Shown here one piece after another: positions 10,003-22,400 of a DNA stretch of 64,000 nucleotides (position 1 is the first letter of the stretch; each line of letters starts with the position of its first letter). The translations under genes and the position numbers were made by a program. The notes below the pieces were generated by a model that saw nothing but the letters and a program-made list of their open reading frames with translations, was not told the origin of the DNA and did not search any database. This DNA comes from Caenorhabditis elegans. Lineage: Eukaryota; Nematoda; Chromadorea; Rhabditida; Rhabditidae. The stretch covers positions 1,736,001 to 1,800,000 of the forward strand of contig NC_003282.8 of assembly GCF_000002985.6 (NCBI RefSeq). Direction: 5' to 3'.

Positions 10003-13000
10003 ATGCGGGTACTGATAAGCCTGCTACTATTCACCTCGCTGCTCGTCGAAGCCGACGAACACGACCATTTGTACGAGGTCGACGAGGAGGTTGTATTATG
10101 GATGAACACGGTAAAATAAAGAGCTTTTAATCGCTGATTTTCATAGAAAAAAAAAGAAATTTCAGGTGGGACCCTACTCGAATCGCCAGGAAACCTACAC
10201 CTACTTCTCCCTGCCATTTTGTAAAGGAGAGAAGAAGGAAATTGGCCATTATCACGAAACTATGGGAGAATCACTGCTCGGCGTGGAGCTAGAGTTCTCC
10301 GGATTGGATATAAAATTCAGAAGTATCGATTTTCAGTTAAATTTTTGAAAAAAAAAAAAAACCAAAATTTTCCAGCAAACACCAAGAAAACCGTGGTTTG
10401 CGAGAAGAAGCTCACCGAAACCGACTATAAAACGCTGCTCTACGCTATCCAAAACAGCTATTACTATCAAATGTACCTCGACGACATGCCGATTTGGGGA
10501 ATGGTTGGAGAAATCGATAATACTGTGAATCCGCCGGCCTACAAGCTTTATACGCATAAGAGGCTAGATATTGGCTATAACGATAAGCAGGTGGTCGACG
10601 TGAATTTGACAACAGACGGAAGAGTTGATATTCGTCCCGGCGCTGAGCTCACGTTCACCTATGAGGTGCAATGGAGCAAGTCGGAAGTGGATTTTACCAA
10701 GAGATTCGATAAATATCTCGATCCAAGCTTCTTCCAGCACAGAGTATGTAGAGAGATTTGAGCATTTTTCTCCATTTTTAGCACAAAGTTGGTGCCAAAA
10801 TGCAATTTTTAGGCGAAATTTCGCTTAAATTTCAGGCATTTTCCGTATTTTTCAACGGAAAACACTTATTTTTTGTCGAATTTCATACATTTTTCTCCAT
10901 TTTTAGCGCCTGAAAGTGGATTTTCAGCGTTTGGAAATTTTTAGTTTTACTTTAATCTATATATTCATTAGTAATTAGGGTCGACTTACATTTTTCAAAT
11001 TTTAAACGAATTTTTTTTTGCATTTTTTGGATTTCTACATTGTGCGAAATTCGATTTTTTTTTGTCACATTTCGCACGATTTTTCAATTTTTCAATTGAT
11101 TTTTTGAAAAATCACCGATTTTCCACAAAGATAGTGGTGCTAAAACCAATTTTTTGAGTGTAATTTTGTATTTTTAGCAGCATTTTTAGTTTATGGTGGG
11201 CGGAAAATGTCTTAAAATGTGCATTTGGAGCATTTTTTGTCCACTTTTGTAGTTTTTGCAAGAAAATTTTGCTAATTGACATTTTTGTGAGTTTCTCATG
11301 TGTAGTAGATTTTTTAACGGTTTTTGCAAATTAAAGTGCTCCAAATGCACATTTTTGAGCGATTTTCAGCATTTTTTTCTATCAAAAAATGCTCAAAAAT
11401 CATATTTTGCACACTTCTGAAACCCAAAAATACAAAATTTCACCCTAAAAAATTGTTTTAGCACACTATCTTTGTTGAAAATAGGTGATTTTTATGTAAA
11501 AATTTTGTATTTTCATGAAACCAATTTGAAAATTGAGAAATCGTGCGAAATTTGAAAGAAAAAAAAATCAAATTTTGTACAATTTTAAAGCTAAAAATGC
11601 GAACAAATTTTAACAACTTAAATCGACCCTAATTACAAATAAATATATAGTTTCAAATTAAATTTAAAACTTCCAGACGGCGAAAGTCTATTTTCAGGCT
11701 AAAAATAAAGAAAAATGTATGAAATTCGACAAAAAATAAGTGTTTTCCGTTGAAAAATACGGAAAATGCCTAAAATTTAAGCGAAATTTCGCCTTTGTGA
11801 AAATCGACTTCATGATGATTTTTCATTAAAAAAATATATTATTTCTCAATTTGAAAATTAAAATTGAAAATTGAAAAAAATCCTTTGTCAGAAATCCAGA
11901 ATATTCATCTTTTCAACAAAAAAAAAACCTCTATTTAATTGAAAAAAATACTCGAAAATCAGTTAAAAATCTAGAAATCTCAATAAAAATTCAAAAATTT
12001 TTTTTTTGCAAATTTCAGATCCACTGGTTCTCGATTTTTAACAGTTTCATGATGGTCGTATTCCTCGTCGGATTGGTATGGATGATTCTAGTCCGTACTC
12101 TACGAAAAGACTACGCCCGATACCAAAAAGAGGATAGTCTCGACGATTTGGACGCCGATCTCGGAGATGAGTACGGTTGGAAACAGGTTCACGGAGACGT
12201 CTTCCGTCCACCATCAATGCCGTTGCTCTTCTCATCGTGTATTGGAGCCGGTTATCATGTGTTCACTGTCGCGGTTATTACGACGATTTTGGCGATTGTT
12301 GGAGAATTTTATACAGAGTACGGATGGAAAACAAAAAAACCAGAGAAAATTGAGAGAAAGTGCTCCTTAAAATGAGAAAAACGCATTTTTTTTCTGCGTG
12401 AATTTATGCTGAAATTCCCGAAAAAATCCATTTTTTAAAGTGATTTTTTTATTTTTTTAAACAAATTTTTGTATTTTAGGCTTCAAAATTATGCAAAATG
12501 TGAATTTTTCTGTCAAAATTCACACGATTTTTTCAATTTTTAATTTAATTTCATGAAAAAAATTGAATTTCTAAAATTCTACCGCGTCTGGAAATTTTCA
12601 ATTTTAAAAATTCCCAAAAAAATCATTTTTTTGTGATTTTTTAAACGATTTTTCGTTTTTCAAATTGCGAAATTTTAAATTTCTATGAAAAAGCTGATTT
12701 TTGAAAATGCTGAAATTTTAAATTTCTATGAAAAAGCTGATTTTCACAAAATTAAAAAGCTTAAAACGATTTTAGAATGAAAAATTCGCATTTGTAGCTT
12801 CAAATTTGTTTTTTTTTTCAAATTTCGCACGATTTTCCAATTCTTAAATTGATTTTTTTTTTGAAAAATCACTGACTTTCCACAACAAAAGTGCTAAACC
12901 AATGTTTTAAAAGGTCGAATTTCCCACGACTTTTCGTTTTTCAAATTGTGAAATTGTGTAAATTTCTAGGAAAATATCATCAGGAAGCTGATTTCAAAAC

Positions 13001-15317
13001 GTTAGAGCGAAAAACTAATTTAGAGTGGAAAATTCGCATTTTTTGCTTAAAAATTGTCATTTTTGAGCATTTTTAGGCTCAAAAATGCTGAAAATGGCAA
13101 AAAATGCGTTTGGAGCACTTTTTTGTGATATTCTGCACATTTTTCATACAGAAAAACTCCGATATTACCGAAAACTACGCTGATTTTCTGATTTTCAAAA
13201 AAATGCCGTCAAATTGCAATCTGCTTTTTTTTTGGTTAAAAAATGTGATTTTTGAGCATTTTTTGGCTCAAAAATGCATTTGGAACACTTTTTTGTTGAG
13301 AAATTCTCAAAATCGTAATGAGCACAATTTTTTGCTTATAAAATCCAAAAAGTGAACCAAAATGCTCAAAAATTGCATTTTGCATATTTCTGGAGCTCTA
13401 AATACAAAATTGCACCTTTTAAAACATTGGTTTAGCACTTTTGTTGTGGAAAGTCAGTGATTTTTCAAAAAAAAAAAACAAATTTGAAGCTACAAATGCG
13501 AATTTTTCATTCTAAAATCGTTTTAAGCTTTTTAATTTTGTGAAAATCAGCTTTTTCGTGATAATTTTTTCCTAGAAATATAAAATTTCGCAATTTGAAA
13601 AACGAAAAATCGTTTAAAAAATCACTAAAAAATGATTTTTTTGGAAAATTTTTAAAATTGAAAATTTCCAGACGCGATAGAATTTTAGAAATTCAATTTT
13701 TTTCATGAAATTTATTTAAAAATTGAAAGAAAAATTCACATTTTGCACAATTTTGAAGCCTAAAATACAAAAATTTGTTTAAAAAATATACAAAAATAAA
13801 ATTGAAAATTGAAAAATTTGCAGACGCGGCTCCCTACTCTCCGCCGCAATCTTCGTCTACGCCGCTTGCTCGCCAGTCAACGGATATGCCGGCGGATCGA
13901 TGTACGCCAGATTCGGAGGTCGTCACTGGATCAAGCAAATGCTCCTCGGAGCATTCCTTCTGCCAAGTATGGTGTGTGGTGTCGCATTCCTTATCAACTT
14001 TATCGCGATCTACTATCACGCGTCACGCGCCATTCCATTCACAATTATGCTCGCCGTCTCGGCGATCTGCCTCTTTGTGATCCTTCCGCTGACTCTTGTC
14101 GGAACTGTGATCGGAAGAAATATGGCTGGAAGTGCAGACTATCCGTGTAGAGTGAATGCCGTGCCGAGACCCATTCCTGATAAGAAATGGTTCGTCCAAC
14201 CGTGGCTCATCACCCTTGCCGGAGGTGTTCTCCCATTCGGATCCATCTTCATCGAAATGTACTTTATCTTCACCTCATTCTGGGCGTACAAAATCTATTA
14301 TGTGTACGGATTCATGCTTTTGGTCACAATAATCCTGTCAATTGTCACCGTATGCGTCACAATTGTCTGCTCCTACTTCCTACTCAACGCCGAGGATTAT
14401 AGATGGAGATGGACGAGCTTCGCGTGTGGAGCATCTACTGCATTCTATGTGTACATGTATTCCATGTATTATTTCTTCTTCAAGACAAAGTACGCCTGTT
14501 TTTATAGCAAGTTGTTGCGGAAAATTGGACAAAAAACGAAAAAAAAAACAAAAAAAAAAATCGATTTTTTAGCCGTTTTTTTTTATGGAAGAAAAAAAAA
14601 GAAGAAAAATTGTGCTTTTCAATCTATTTTTAATCATTTCATGTTGAAAAAATCGCTTTAAAATCATAGTTTCGTACAATTTTCGTGCAAAAGGCCTTGT
14701 GTGTCGATTTACGCACCTTGCGAACTTCCCGAGGACATCTTTTTAGTGAGAATGATTGTATTTTTTGTTAATAAATTACAAAAACCAACGAGAATTTGTA
14801 GTTTTTCTCAACTATAGATACATTATATCCACTACAAAATAGAGAATTTTCAATTTTTTTAACGCGAAAATGGTTCAAGCACCAAGCATTTTAGCCAAAA
14901 ACTGTGTTCTCCTCGTGGACTACACGAGATGAGCGTAAATATCGAATTTTTTTGAAAGAAATTTACCGAAAAAATCCATTTTTCTATCAAATTTTGGGTA
15001 AAAAAATAAAAGTGGCCAAAATTTGAAGCTATTTTCGAAAAACAATTTTTTTTACAATTAAAAAAATTAATTTCTATTTCCTGAAACCCTGTTTCAAAAC
15101 AATTTTTATCCCCAAAAAAACGGGATTTTCTTCTAATTTTTTTCAAATTTCCACAACACACACAAATTCCAGAATGTACGGACTTTTCCAAACGGTCTTC
15201 TACTTTGGATACATGGGAATCTTCGCCGCCGCTCTCGGACTCATGACCGGCACCATCGGATACGTCGGAACCGCCAAATTCGTCCGCAAAATCTATCAGA
15301 CTGTGAAAATCGATTAA
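10003..15317 (+). CDS. TM9SF3: Transmembrane 9 superfamily member 3 (TM9SF3/nonaspanin) orthologue
   Basis: Six exons, 10003-10110, 10166-10322, 10376-10743, 12019-12317, 13824-14489 and 15173-15317, total 1743 nt (580 residues), close to the 589 of human TM9SF3. A signal peptide ([17 protein letters not shown]) is followed by a luminal domain containing [13 protein letters not shown] and [13 protein letters not shown]. Then come nine membrane segments, with conserved blocks [47 protein letters not shown] and LNAEDYRW. It ends in VKID, a nonaspanin tail with a lysine just before the C-terminus. Family members reside in the Golgi/endosomal system. The exact job of this one is not shown by the sequence. 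Introns 3 and 4 (1.3 and 1.5 kb) are almost entirely inverted repeats. Confidence 0.97.
10811..11794. mobile_element. Long palindrome filling TM9SF3 intron 3
   Basis: AGGCGAAATTTCGC at 10811 faces GCGAAATTTCGCCT ending at 11794, with inner arm sequence such as AACACTTATTTTTTGTCG and its complement on the other side. The arms are about 450 bp with some divergence. There is no coding capacity. In the pre-mRNA the two arms can pair into a long hairpin. Confidence 0.85.
12450..13788. mobile_element. Long palindrome filling TM9SF3 intron 4
   Basis: ACAAATTTTTGTATTTTAGG near 12461 faces CCTAAAATACAAAAATTTGT near 13760. Complementarity continues inward, for example GAAATTTTAAATTTCTATG blocks near 12669 and their partners near 13570, to a centre near 13100. 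The element occupies nearly the whole 1.5-kb intron. It shares GTGCTCCAAATGC-like words with the intron 3 palindrome, which suggests related sources. Confidence 0.85.
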
Positions 15318-15700
15318 ATCCCTAAAATAATATAATTAATTGATGTTTTTTTTTCTTTTTTCTGAATCTCCCCTTCTCCCTCCTCCACACACACACATTT
15401 CTTTAACGCTTGGTATTCTCTTTTTCTCTCTTTCCTCACTTTCTTTCCCCCCCCCCCCCACCCAGCTATCGATTTTTCCCGAATTTTCCTGTGTATTATA
15501 AAATGGCTATTGATGTTGTTGTTGTTGTTGTCGGTGATTAGTAGGTAATCAACAACACACATATTATTTATTTATTTTCCCCTTTTTCCCCACTTTTTTT
15601 CGTGGCCGCGAAATTGAAAAAAAACCAAAAACTCGGCCGCGAAAAAAGTACGCCACACTTTTCCCTTTTTCCCGCGCTAATAATAAAAAGAAAAGTATAT
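15318..15700 (+). other. Probable TM9SF3 3' UTR and cleavage region
   Basis: After the TAA at 15315-15317 comes a CT-rich stretch with a C-run near 15448-15460. An AATAAA at 15682-15687 is the best polyadenylation signal, giving a 3' UTR of about 380 bases. No second gene is seen in it. Confidence 0.45.
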
Positions 15701-16456
15701 ATTTATGAATGTTTTATTGTTTCAATACAAAAATATATATAAGGCACATTATTATAACAGCACACATTAATTGAATTGATAGTTCGGGGGGAACAAAATA
15801 TGATGGGATGGGAGAAGATTGGGTTGGGGGGGGGATTAAGCCGTACTAATAATGACCCGTCTGGAAGTTTTTTTCTGCCACGTGGCAAAGAATTAGTGAG
15901 GAATTGGGGAATTTTCAGTGAAAATCGAAGAAATTCAGCAGGAAATTGTGCAAAATTAAAAAAAAAAAGAAAAAAAAGCTGAAAATCGCGGTTAAATTTG
16001 GAATTTTTTTTCTTCAAAACTTCGAAAAAATGCTTAAAATGACGGAAAATGTGGAAAAAAACAGTCTTAAACAATTTTCGAGTGCTTCAAATGCTAAAAA
16101 TATCTCGAAAACCACATTTTACACTTTTTTAAACGTTGAAATTGCAAAAATCAGCTAAAAATTAGTGAGAAAAGCTTAAGCCTACGCCTAAGTCGAAGCT
16201 TAAGCCTAAGCCTAAGCCTAAGACTAAGCTTAAGCCTAAGACTAAGGCTAAGCCTAAACCTAAACCCAATCCAAAGCCTATGTTTAAGCCTAAGCCTAAG
16301 CCTATGGCCAAGCCGAAGCTAATCCATTAAAAAAATTTTAATTGAAAATCACAAAATTTTCACTTGAAAACGATTTTTCACTGAAAATCCCCTCAACTTT
16401 GCGACGCGGCCTAGTTTTTCAAATTCCTAGGCCACGTCGCAATGAGAAATAAAAGG
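15701..16456. other. Intergenic spacer with telomere-like array
   Basis: AT-rich sequence with a G8-G9 run near 15827, then the TAAGCC array at 16173-16320. The two flanking genes converge here. I see no exon. Confidence 0.5.
16173..16320 (-). repeat. Degenerate interstitial telomere-type array (CCTAAG)n
   Basis: About 24 hexamers of GCCTAA/GCTTAA type, the complement of the nematode telomere unit TTAGGC, with many point changes. It lies between the convergent 3' ends of TM9SF3 and the 14-3-3-like gene. A second, larger array in the opposite orientation is at 49149-49519. Confidence 0.85.
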
Positions 16457-19400
16457 TTATTCGTCAAATCTGACGAGTCTGGGAGAATTTGGTCTACTTG
16501 TACGTGATGTGGATGACGTGGTGTCGGGTCCATCGACAACAATAGTCGGAATTGTGAGGGACGTGCTGATCTTCGGCTGCGGCGGGAAATCTGCGTCAGG
16601 CACTGCCGGCAGGCTAATTGACATTTGTTGAAGGGACTCTGCAAGACTACAGGCATCATCTTGATCTTCCGGTTTCGCCGGTGGAATTGGTGTCGAGTCT
16701 TGCTCCGATCGTCGGGATGGGGAGCAATCCGTGTTGCGGCGGGAACGGAATGAAGAGCGGATCGACCCGCTGCTCCGGCGGCGTTTGTAGAATTGATCGA
16801 TTACAATGTTTTCCAGTTTGATTACCTGAAAAATATGAAATTTTTACTAATTTGAAATTTCGAATCGTCTGATCCTTCTCAACATAAATTTTGATAGATT
16901 TCCCTAGAGGCTGGGAAATTGGGAAACATGATCATTTGTGCACTATAGTGAAGAAGAAACAATTGGCGGACAGTGCCCCTACAGTACTACTACAGTACCC
17001 CGATCATGCCCCCACTAACCCCAAACCAATATGCCTTCAAAAGACAAAAACATAGATACAGTAATCCTACAATAACCCCTACAGTACCCCTACAGTAATT
17101 CTGCTGTACCTCTACAGTACCTCTACAGTACTCCTACAGAACTACTACAGTACCCCAACCGTATCCCCCACTACCCCCAAACCAATATCCCTTCAAAAGA
17201 AAAAAAACCATTGTTTTCATAACTACAGTACTCCTACAGTACCCCTACAGTCCCCTGCAGTACCTCTACAGTAATCCGACAGTACTACTATAGTACCCCG
17301 ACCATGTCTCCCACTAACCCCAAACCAAAATCCCTTCAAAAGGCAAAATTTATTTTTTTCATTACTACAGTAATCCTACAGTACCTCTACATTACTCCTG
17401 CAGTACCTTTACAATGATCCTACAGTACCCCGTCCATGTCCCCCACTAACCCCAAACCAATATCCCTTCAAAAGACAAAAACTCTTTGTTTTCATAACAA
17501 CAGCAACCCTACAGTACTCCTACAGTACCCCCACTGTAATTCTGCAGTACCTTTACAGTAATCCTACAGTACCCCTACAGTACTACTACAGTACCACGAC
17601 CAGGCCCCCCACTAACCCCAAACCAATATCCCTTCAAAAGAAAAAAAACCATTGTTTTCATAACTACAGTATTCCTACAGTAGCCCTGCAGTAGCCCTAC
17701 AGTACTACTACGTACCCTTACATCATCCCCCCCCCCCCCACAATACTACGTTTTAGAGACTGTTAGAGAACATATGATTCTACGGAAGGAGAGAATCAGA
17801 GAAACAAGAGGTCAACTGGAGGACCAGTCTCCCCCATCTGGCCACCGTTCATTTGTGACCATGGTCCGCAATGTGTCTATTCCCTTCCAACTGCTCAAAT
17901 TACCTCAAAAATCGATTGTCTATGTACTTCACCGATTGCTTATTGCAGATTTGTAAGTGGAGCTATATTTTTTTGTAAGTACATATTTAGAACATATATT
18001 TATTTTGCAGAATAGGATTTTCATTAATATCTCAAACTGCAAAGGAACGAACCAAACATCTTGGTCTGAAAGCCAAATGTGTCTGTATTGGAATAGATTC
18101 GCAAATATCGATTCTTATTTCCCTCCAACATGACCAAACACGTTTCATATTCTACACTAACGAATACCGAAACCCCGAGCATCGTCTTGAAGAGGAGGAA
18201 TCAATTAAAATGTCTATTGATACCCGGCTGGGGGAATGGAAGACCCCGAAATGTTGTGTCAAACAATTTTTGGATCATGTTTTTGAAATATTTCATGAAA
18301 AAACGAAAGTTTTAAGTCTAAGATTTACAACTGATCATTACGAAAATGCTCTTTTTGATGATCTCGGCGGGTTGGAGATTGAATATTTCTACATGCATTC
18401 ATCACCAAATTCGAAAAGTTTAACCAGTCAAAGAGCACTGAAACAATTTTCCCGTGCAGCAAAAATAATTAATATAAGCCATAATCCATTCCCAACAGAG
18501 TCATCAATAGAATTGCAAAGGATTTTAATACGAAACATGGGAATGGTTCAACTAAATCGACCAATGAACTATACTCTAAACGATCTATTCGTCACTAATG
18601 CTTCTACAGTCCAGGCTCAAATTCCTGTTAGAGATGTCAATACGTTCTTAAAACACTGGATTCGGGGAATCGACAGGAATTTTCATTTCGCTTATTTTTT
18701 CTTTGAAGATCACGAATTGGAAGTTGAAAATGCAATTGAAGAGCTCTTCAAGAATGTGAATTATCAAGTTGCACCAGCGGAAAGATTATTGATACTTTAT
18801 CCGATCGGATATCAAGAGATCTTGCATAAAGGTGGTTATGATGTTCGACGAATTGATGGAACAGAGGCAACTATGGATGTTTATCGGAATCGGGCGTGGA
18901 TGTACATTTCATCATATTGTAAGGTTCTAACCAGGGGTGTGCGGATAATAGCCGATTTAGCCGAGTTCGCCGATCGGCTAATTCGGCTAACTCGGCTAAT
19001 ATTAGCCGAATTATCCGTTAGCCGACCTTTTTACCGATTAGCCGAATTAGCCGTTAGCCGACTTTTTGGCAGTTCGGCTAATACGTAGTTATCCGTTAGC
19101 CGATTTTGGCCGATGTTAGCCGAATTCGCCGATCGGCTATTTCGGCTAATTCAACTAACATATTTTTTTGGAAAACAAAATGTGGTGAATTTGTATGATT
19201 TTTTCCTATTTGAACAGTCGTTCATCCCTGAATTTGCTCAATAACAGTGTAAAAATTAACCCAAAACCTGAATTAACAGAATGGACAAAAAAAAGCTTAA
19301 CCAAATGAATATTTTCCGAATTAGCCGAATTAGCCGAAAATTAGCCGATTTGAATGACTGAGATTAGCCGAATTAGCCGTTAGCCGAAAGTTTTGAAATT

Positions 19401-22400
19401 AGCCGTTAGCCGAATTAGCCGTTAGCCGGTTCTCAAAAAATCGGCATTAGCCGATTTATCCGTTAGCCGAAAAAATCGGTTATCCGCACACCCCTGGTTC
19501 TAACCAAATCCCCCAGTGCTAGACTAGGAAATAGTCTTGTCAGAAATGCACTCTTTTATTTGCAGAATACCCGGTCAGATGTCAGTCACGCAATATGGAT
19601 CACCATGTTCTATTTTCACACAGCCTATCCATCCGTGCACAAGAGCAACCGCAGCGACGATTTCCCAATAATCGAATTATTTTTCCAAACTTTGCCATTT
19701 ATTAATTATCTCCAAATAATCCAAATTATCTTACCTTGTCTAAAGATTTGATAAACTCCGTCTCGTTGAGAACTTTGAAGTCGAAATTTGTCGAGTCGGA
19801 CATAAGTTCCTTGAATTTCGGCACGGTGTCGTCGTTCTGCAAATCAAAAATTTGAACTGTGTTTGGATTTTGTTAATTTTTTTGTCCACAGAGCGCAAAT
19901 GCATTTACCGAAAAAAAGAAACAACTTTTCACACTGCAACTTTTTCCTCACGAGGGACGAGGAAAAGTGGTTTCTAGGCCATGGCGTGGGCATTGTAATA
20001 TGATGGATTACGGGAATACAAAACCCAAACTTTTCCCCAAACATGATACATATGATGCTTAGATGCTGAAATTACCTGATTTTCATAACGAGACCGCTGA
20101 AAAAGTTTTGAGGTTTCCAAAATTCAACTTTTTTGGTGAAAAAGTCGAGATTTTCGCACAAAAAGTTGAATTTTGAAAACCTCAAAACTTTTTCAGCGGT
20201 CTCTTTATGAAAATCAGGTAATTTCAGCATCTAATCATCATATGTATCATGTTTCAGAAAAAGTTTAGGTTTTGTATTCCCGTAATCCATCATTTTACAT
20301 TGACCACTTTTACCGCTGCTTGCCCACTGAATACATAATTTTTTAACTTGGAAATTGTTTTAGCATCTGCAAAAAGTACTTATTTATCAGTTTTAATAAG
20401 AAAAAACGGGAAAAAGCTGTGAAAAACAAAAGAAAACAGGCGGAAAACAAAGCAAGATAAATGGCCGCTGAAACTTGTCGGCCCCTCGGCCATGGCCTAG
20501 AAACCACTTTTCCTCGTCCCTCGTGAGGAAAAAGTTGCAGTGATTTCAGAAAATGTTTTCACACCCACAAAAAGGACTGTAATCTCAAAATCTCACCTCC
20601 ATATCACCAAATCGTACACAAAGCATTGCCAAATCATAGAAAACTCTCAGACGACTCGGATGAATCGCCCTTCGCCATATCCGACGTCCCATCATGAAAA
20701 TCTCAGCGTACTCGTGCTTCACGTCGTGCCAGATCCGCTTTTTCTCGACAGGGTCAACCAAAATCGGCGCCAGGCGGTAATAGCAAGCGTAGATCGCTGA
20801 TTCGTACCTGAAAAATGAAGATTATTAGCTCTGGTACATAAAAATGCCCTCACTAGTAGGTCTCCAAATAAGTTCCGGGTCAAAAATCATAACTTTTTTT
20901 GCCTTTTATAGATTTTTTTGAAACTTTGGGAATTTATGTTATCAACTATGACCTTTCATTTTGATATGGTCACAAAATTTTTTGACCACCCGGAGTGCCC
21001 TAACTTGGAGCCTTTTTTTTCAGGCATTTTTCTGATCTCGCTTCTTTGCAGCTTTGAACTAAGATTTGTGTGCGGATTTTACTTTGTTTAGAATACATCG
21101 TAAGAAATCAACAAAAGTTTGGAAAAAAATTCGTCCAAAAAATTTTTTTTTGGTCGGTCGTCAAAAAACTTCAAAAAATTTTTTTTTCGAAAGTTTTTGA
21201 TTTTTAGTATAAAAATGATGTAACCATGTGTAAACTATTTTTAAACATACAAAACATTTGAGTTTGAAATTTGGATCTCGAGAAATACTCAAAAAACTCA
21301 AAAATTCTTCGAAAAAATTATGTTTTCTATTATCATTTGAGTGTGACGAACTTAGTTAAAACGTTTTGTATTTGTAAAAATAGTTCACACATGACTACAT
21401 CATTTTTGTATGAAAAATCAAGAATTTTCGAAAAAAAAATTTTTTGACCACCGATCAAAAAAAAATTTTTGGACGGATTTTTTTCCAAACTTTTGTTGTT
21501 TTCTTACAATGTATTCTAAACAAAGCAAAGTCCGCACATAAACCTCAATTCAAAGCTGAAAAGGAGCGAGATCAGAACAATGCTTGAAAAAAATTGGCTT
21601 CGAGTTAGGGCACTCCTAGTGGTCAAAAATTTTTGTGACCATATCAAAATGAAAGATCATAGTTGATAACATAAATTCCCACAGTTTCAAAAAAAATCGA
21701 TAAAATGCGAAAAAAGTTATGATTTTTGACCCGAAACTTATTTGGAGACCTAATAATTCGAAAGTGTTCTTTAAACAACAACTTTTATGATAAAAATAGA
21801 AAATCTTACCACGCCAAATAGCAATACTTTTTCGAAATCTCGTGCAGCCTATCCAACCAATCATAGCACAACTGTTTTCTCTCTTCAGGAGTTCCCTCTT
21901 CAGGATCCGAATATTGGAATTTGAACAGATCATTTGCATTCCAGTCGTCACCTTTCTTTCGGAGCCTCGCGATTTCATTCGTAGGTTTTCGGTTGAGCTT
22001 CGAGGCGACTCGGCGCAACGGGCGGTCTGAATATATAAATGTGCATAATTTTGTTTGAAGAAACGCATAGACGCTGAACTAATAAAATATAGTTGTGGTT
22101 TTTATCGAAAAATCTGAAAATTCAGCCTATTATGGCGGTTAAAAATTAAAATAAAAACTGGCTTCATTTCAGCTTAAATCTTGAATTTGGCCAACTTGTC
22201 AATCAAAGGTGTGCGGCGAATTTTTACTATACAATTTTGACCAAAACTATTGATTATGTCCCCAAAAATTTAGTAAAATGACACAAAATTGAGTTATTTT
22301 TATGCTTAAGCAGACACACGGAATTAAGTAGTTTTAGTGCTCCAAAATATATCAAAAAGTATCAAATTTTTCCGAGTTTGTCAAGAACGGCAAATTTGCC

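Noticed and set aside
15088..15096. CTGTTTCA word resembling the 21U-RNA upstream motif
   Set aside because: Single isolated occurrences (also near 43603) without the wider AT-rich motif context or clustering. Expected by chance.
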